DNA of 52,509 nt, from assembly GCA_938017795.1 (NCBI GenBank), contig CALIJZ010000003.1, positions 1 through 52,509 of the forward strand. Reading direction: 5' to 3'. The notes under the pieces were generated by a model. The model ran no database searches and had not been told where the DNA came from. It saw only the letters and a program-made list of their open reading frames with translations. This DNA comes from an uncultured Bacteriovoracaceae bacterium. Its GTDB lineage: Bacteria > Bdellovibrionota > Bacteriovoracia > Bacteriovoracales > Bacteriovoracaceae. Shown in pieces: positions 51,913 through 52,509 of the stretch. The translations under genes and the position numbers were made by a program. Numbering within the stretch: the stretch's first letter is position 1; every line of letters begins with the position of its first letter.

Positions 51913-52509
51913 TGAAGAAGAGATTGTAGAGCTTCATCACGAAAGAGCTGATTATTTATTCGGAATTATATTAGTATTACTAGGCTTACTTATTATTCGC
52001 CTTTTCTATCTTCAATTCGTTCGAGGAGAAACCTTATATAAATATTCAATTGAGAATAGATTACGATCTGAAGTTGTATGGGCGCCTAGAGGAAGAATTA
52101 TTAGTCGAGATAATAAAGTCTTGGTTGATAATAGACCTAGGTTTGATGCAGTTGTTACTCGGCAGTATTTAAAAAATAAAGAGATCACATTTTCTAAACT
52201 CCAAAAAGTTTTAAATATCACAGGAGAGGATATTCAAAGAAAGTTGAAAAAATACGGAGGAGAACCTGCTTATAGACCAATTATTTTAAAAAAGAATTTA
52301 AGTAATCGAGAAATTGCACTTATTGAAACTCAGTTGGAAAAATTTCCGGGAATAAGCGTACAGGTTTCTATATCTAGAGAGTACTTAAGCAAAGAAATGG
52401 GTGCTCACCTTTATGGTTATATTTCTGAAATCAATAGTGGTCAGCTTCCCAAATATAAGAAAAGAGATAATTATGCTTATAATTTAGGAGACCTCGTAGG
52501 ACAGGCAGG
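51905..52509 (+). CDS. mrdA: Penicillin-binding protein 2 (N-terminal part, cut by window edge)
   Basis: The frame starts at ATG 51905 and is open to the window end (201 codons). Residues 18-40 form the membrane anchor (LFGIILVLLGLLIIRLF). Next come the PBP2 dimerisation-domain marks LRSEVVWAPRGRIISRDNKVL (read from about residue 57), the RG-x-I-x-DR-N-like start, and SREYLSKEMGAHLYGYI with GDLVGQ near the end. The transpeptidase domain lies outside. It makes peptidoglycan cross-links during elongation with RodA and MreCD. Confidence 0.95.
   Translation, partial: MFDEEEIVELHHERADYLFGIILVLLGLLIIRLFYLQFVRGETLYKYSIENRLRSEVVWAPRGRIISRDNKVLVDNRPRFDAVVTRQYLKNKEITFSKLQKVLNITGEDIQRKLKKYGGEPAYRPIILKKNLSNREIALIETQLEKFPGISVQVSISREYLSKEMGAHLYGYISEINSGQLPKYKKRDNYAYNLGDLVGQA

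Overview
The window is a low-GC chromosomal segment from a Gram-negative bacterium. The gene order trmB-dnaG-rpoD, scpA-scpB-rluB and mreC-mreD-mrdA, the number of secreted proteins without clear family, and the AT-rich codon use fit Bdellovibrionota, most likely a Bacteriovoracaceae/Halobacteriovorax-like predator. This placement is inference from gene content; no ribosomal RNA is present to confirm it.

Region 1 (1-25.3 kb) is a surface-polysaccharide locus. It holds a GalE-type epimerase end, a DUF115/MptE-like protein, a Wzt/Wzm-type ABC exporter, three SAM methyltransferases, two paralogous family-2 glycosyltransferases, an MBOAT plus SGNH-like O-acylation pair, a sugar-1-phosphate transferase, an MsbA-like exporter, a NagD-like HAD phosphatase and gmhA. 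Two metabolic modules stand out. One is a tightly coupled six-gene cassette (10.3-14.9 kb) of pyruvate-type aldolase, epimerase, cyclase/formamidase-like hydrolase, HAD phosphatase, 2-hydroxyacid dehydrogenase and CMP-sugar synthetase; it looks like a route to a CMP-activated acidic sugar without NeuB or KdsA. The other is a minus-strand operon (19.6-14.8 kb) with an IspD-SDR fusion like Bcs1 and two TagF/TarL-type polymerases, which points to CDP-ribitol and a ribitol-phosphate (teichoic-like) polymer.

Region 2 (25.3-33 kb) holds a SWIM/SNF2 helicase, an AbgT transporter and a two-gene unit of secreted proteins, one with a truncated kinase-like region.

Region 3 (33-39.8 kb) holds the macromolecular-synthesis genes trmB-dnaG-rpoD. 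Beyond the rpoD stop lies a gene for a secreted protein, followed by a 171-bp near-identical second copy of the rpoD 3' end. The two copies differ only at four synonymous sites, which suggests an integration or recombination event at the rpoD 3' end. The 847-bp stretch here also holds a possible structured RNA.

Region 4 (40-52.5 kb) holds an ankyrin plus CxxCH secreted protein, a NUDIX hydrolase, a site-2 protease, scpA, scpB (with a long acidic tail), rluB, an initiator tRNA, an O-antigen ligase-like protein, a ferredoxin, PpiD, and mreC-mreD with the start of mrdA (PBP2). Convergent genes are packed so tightly that four pairs share a 4-base palindromic stop (TTAA or CTAG).
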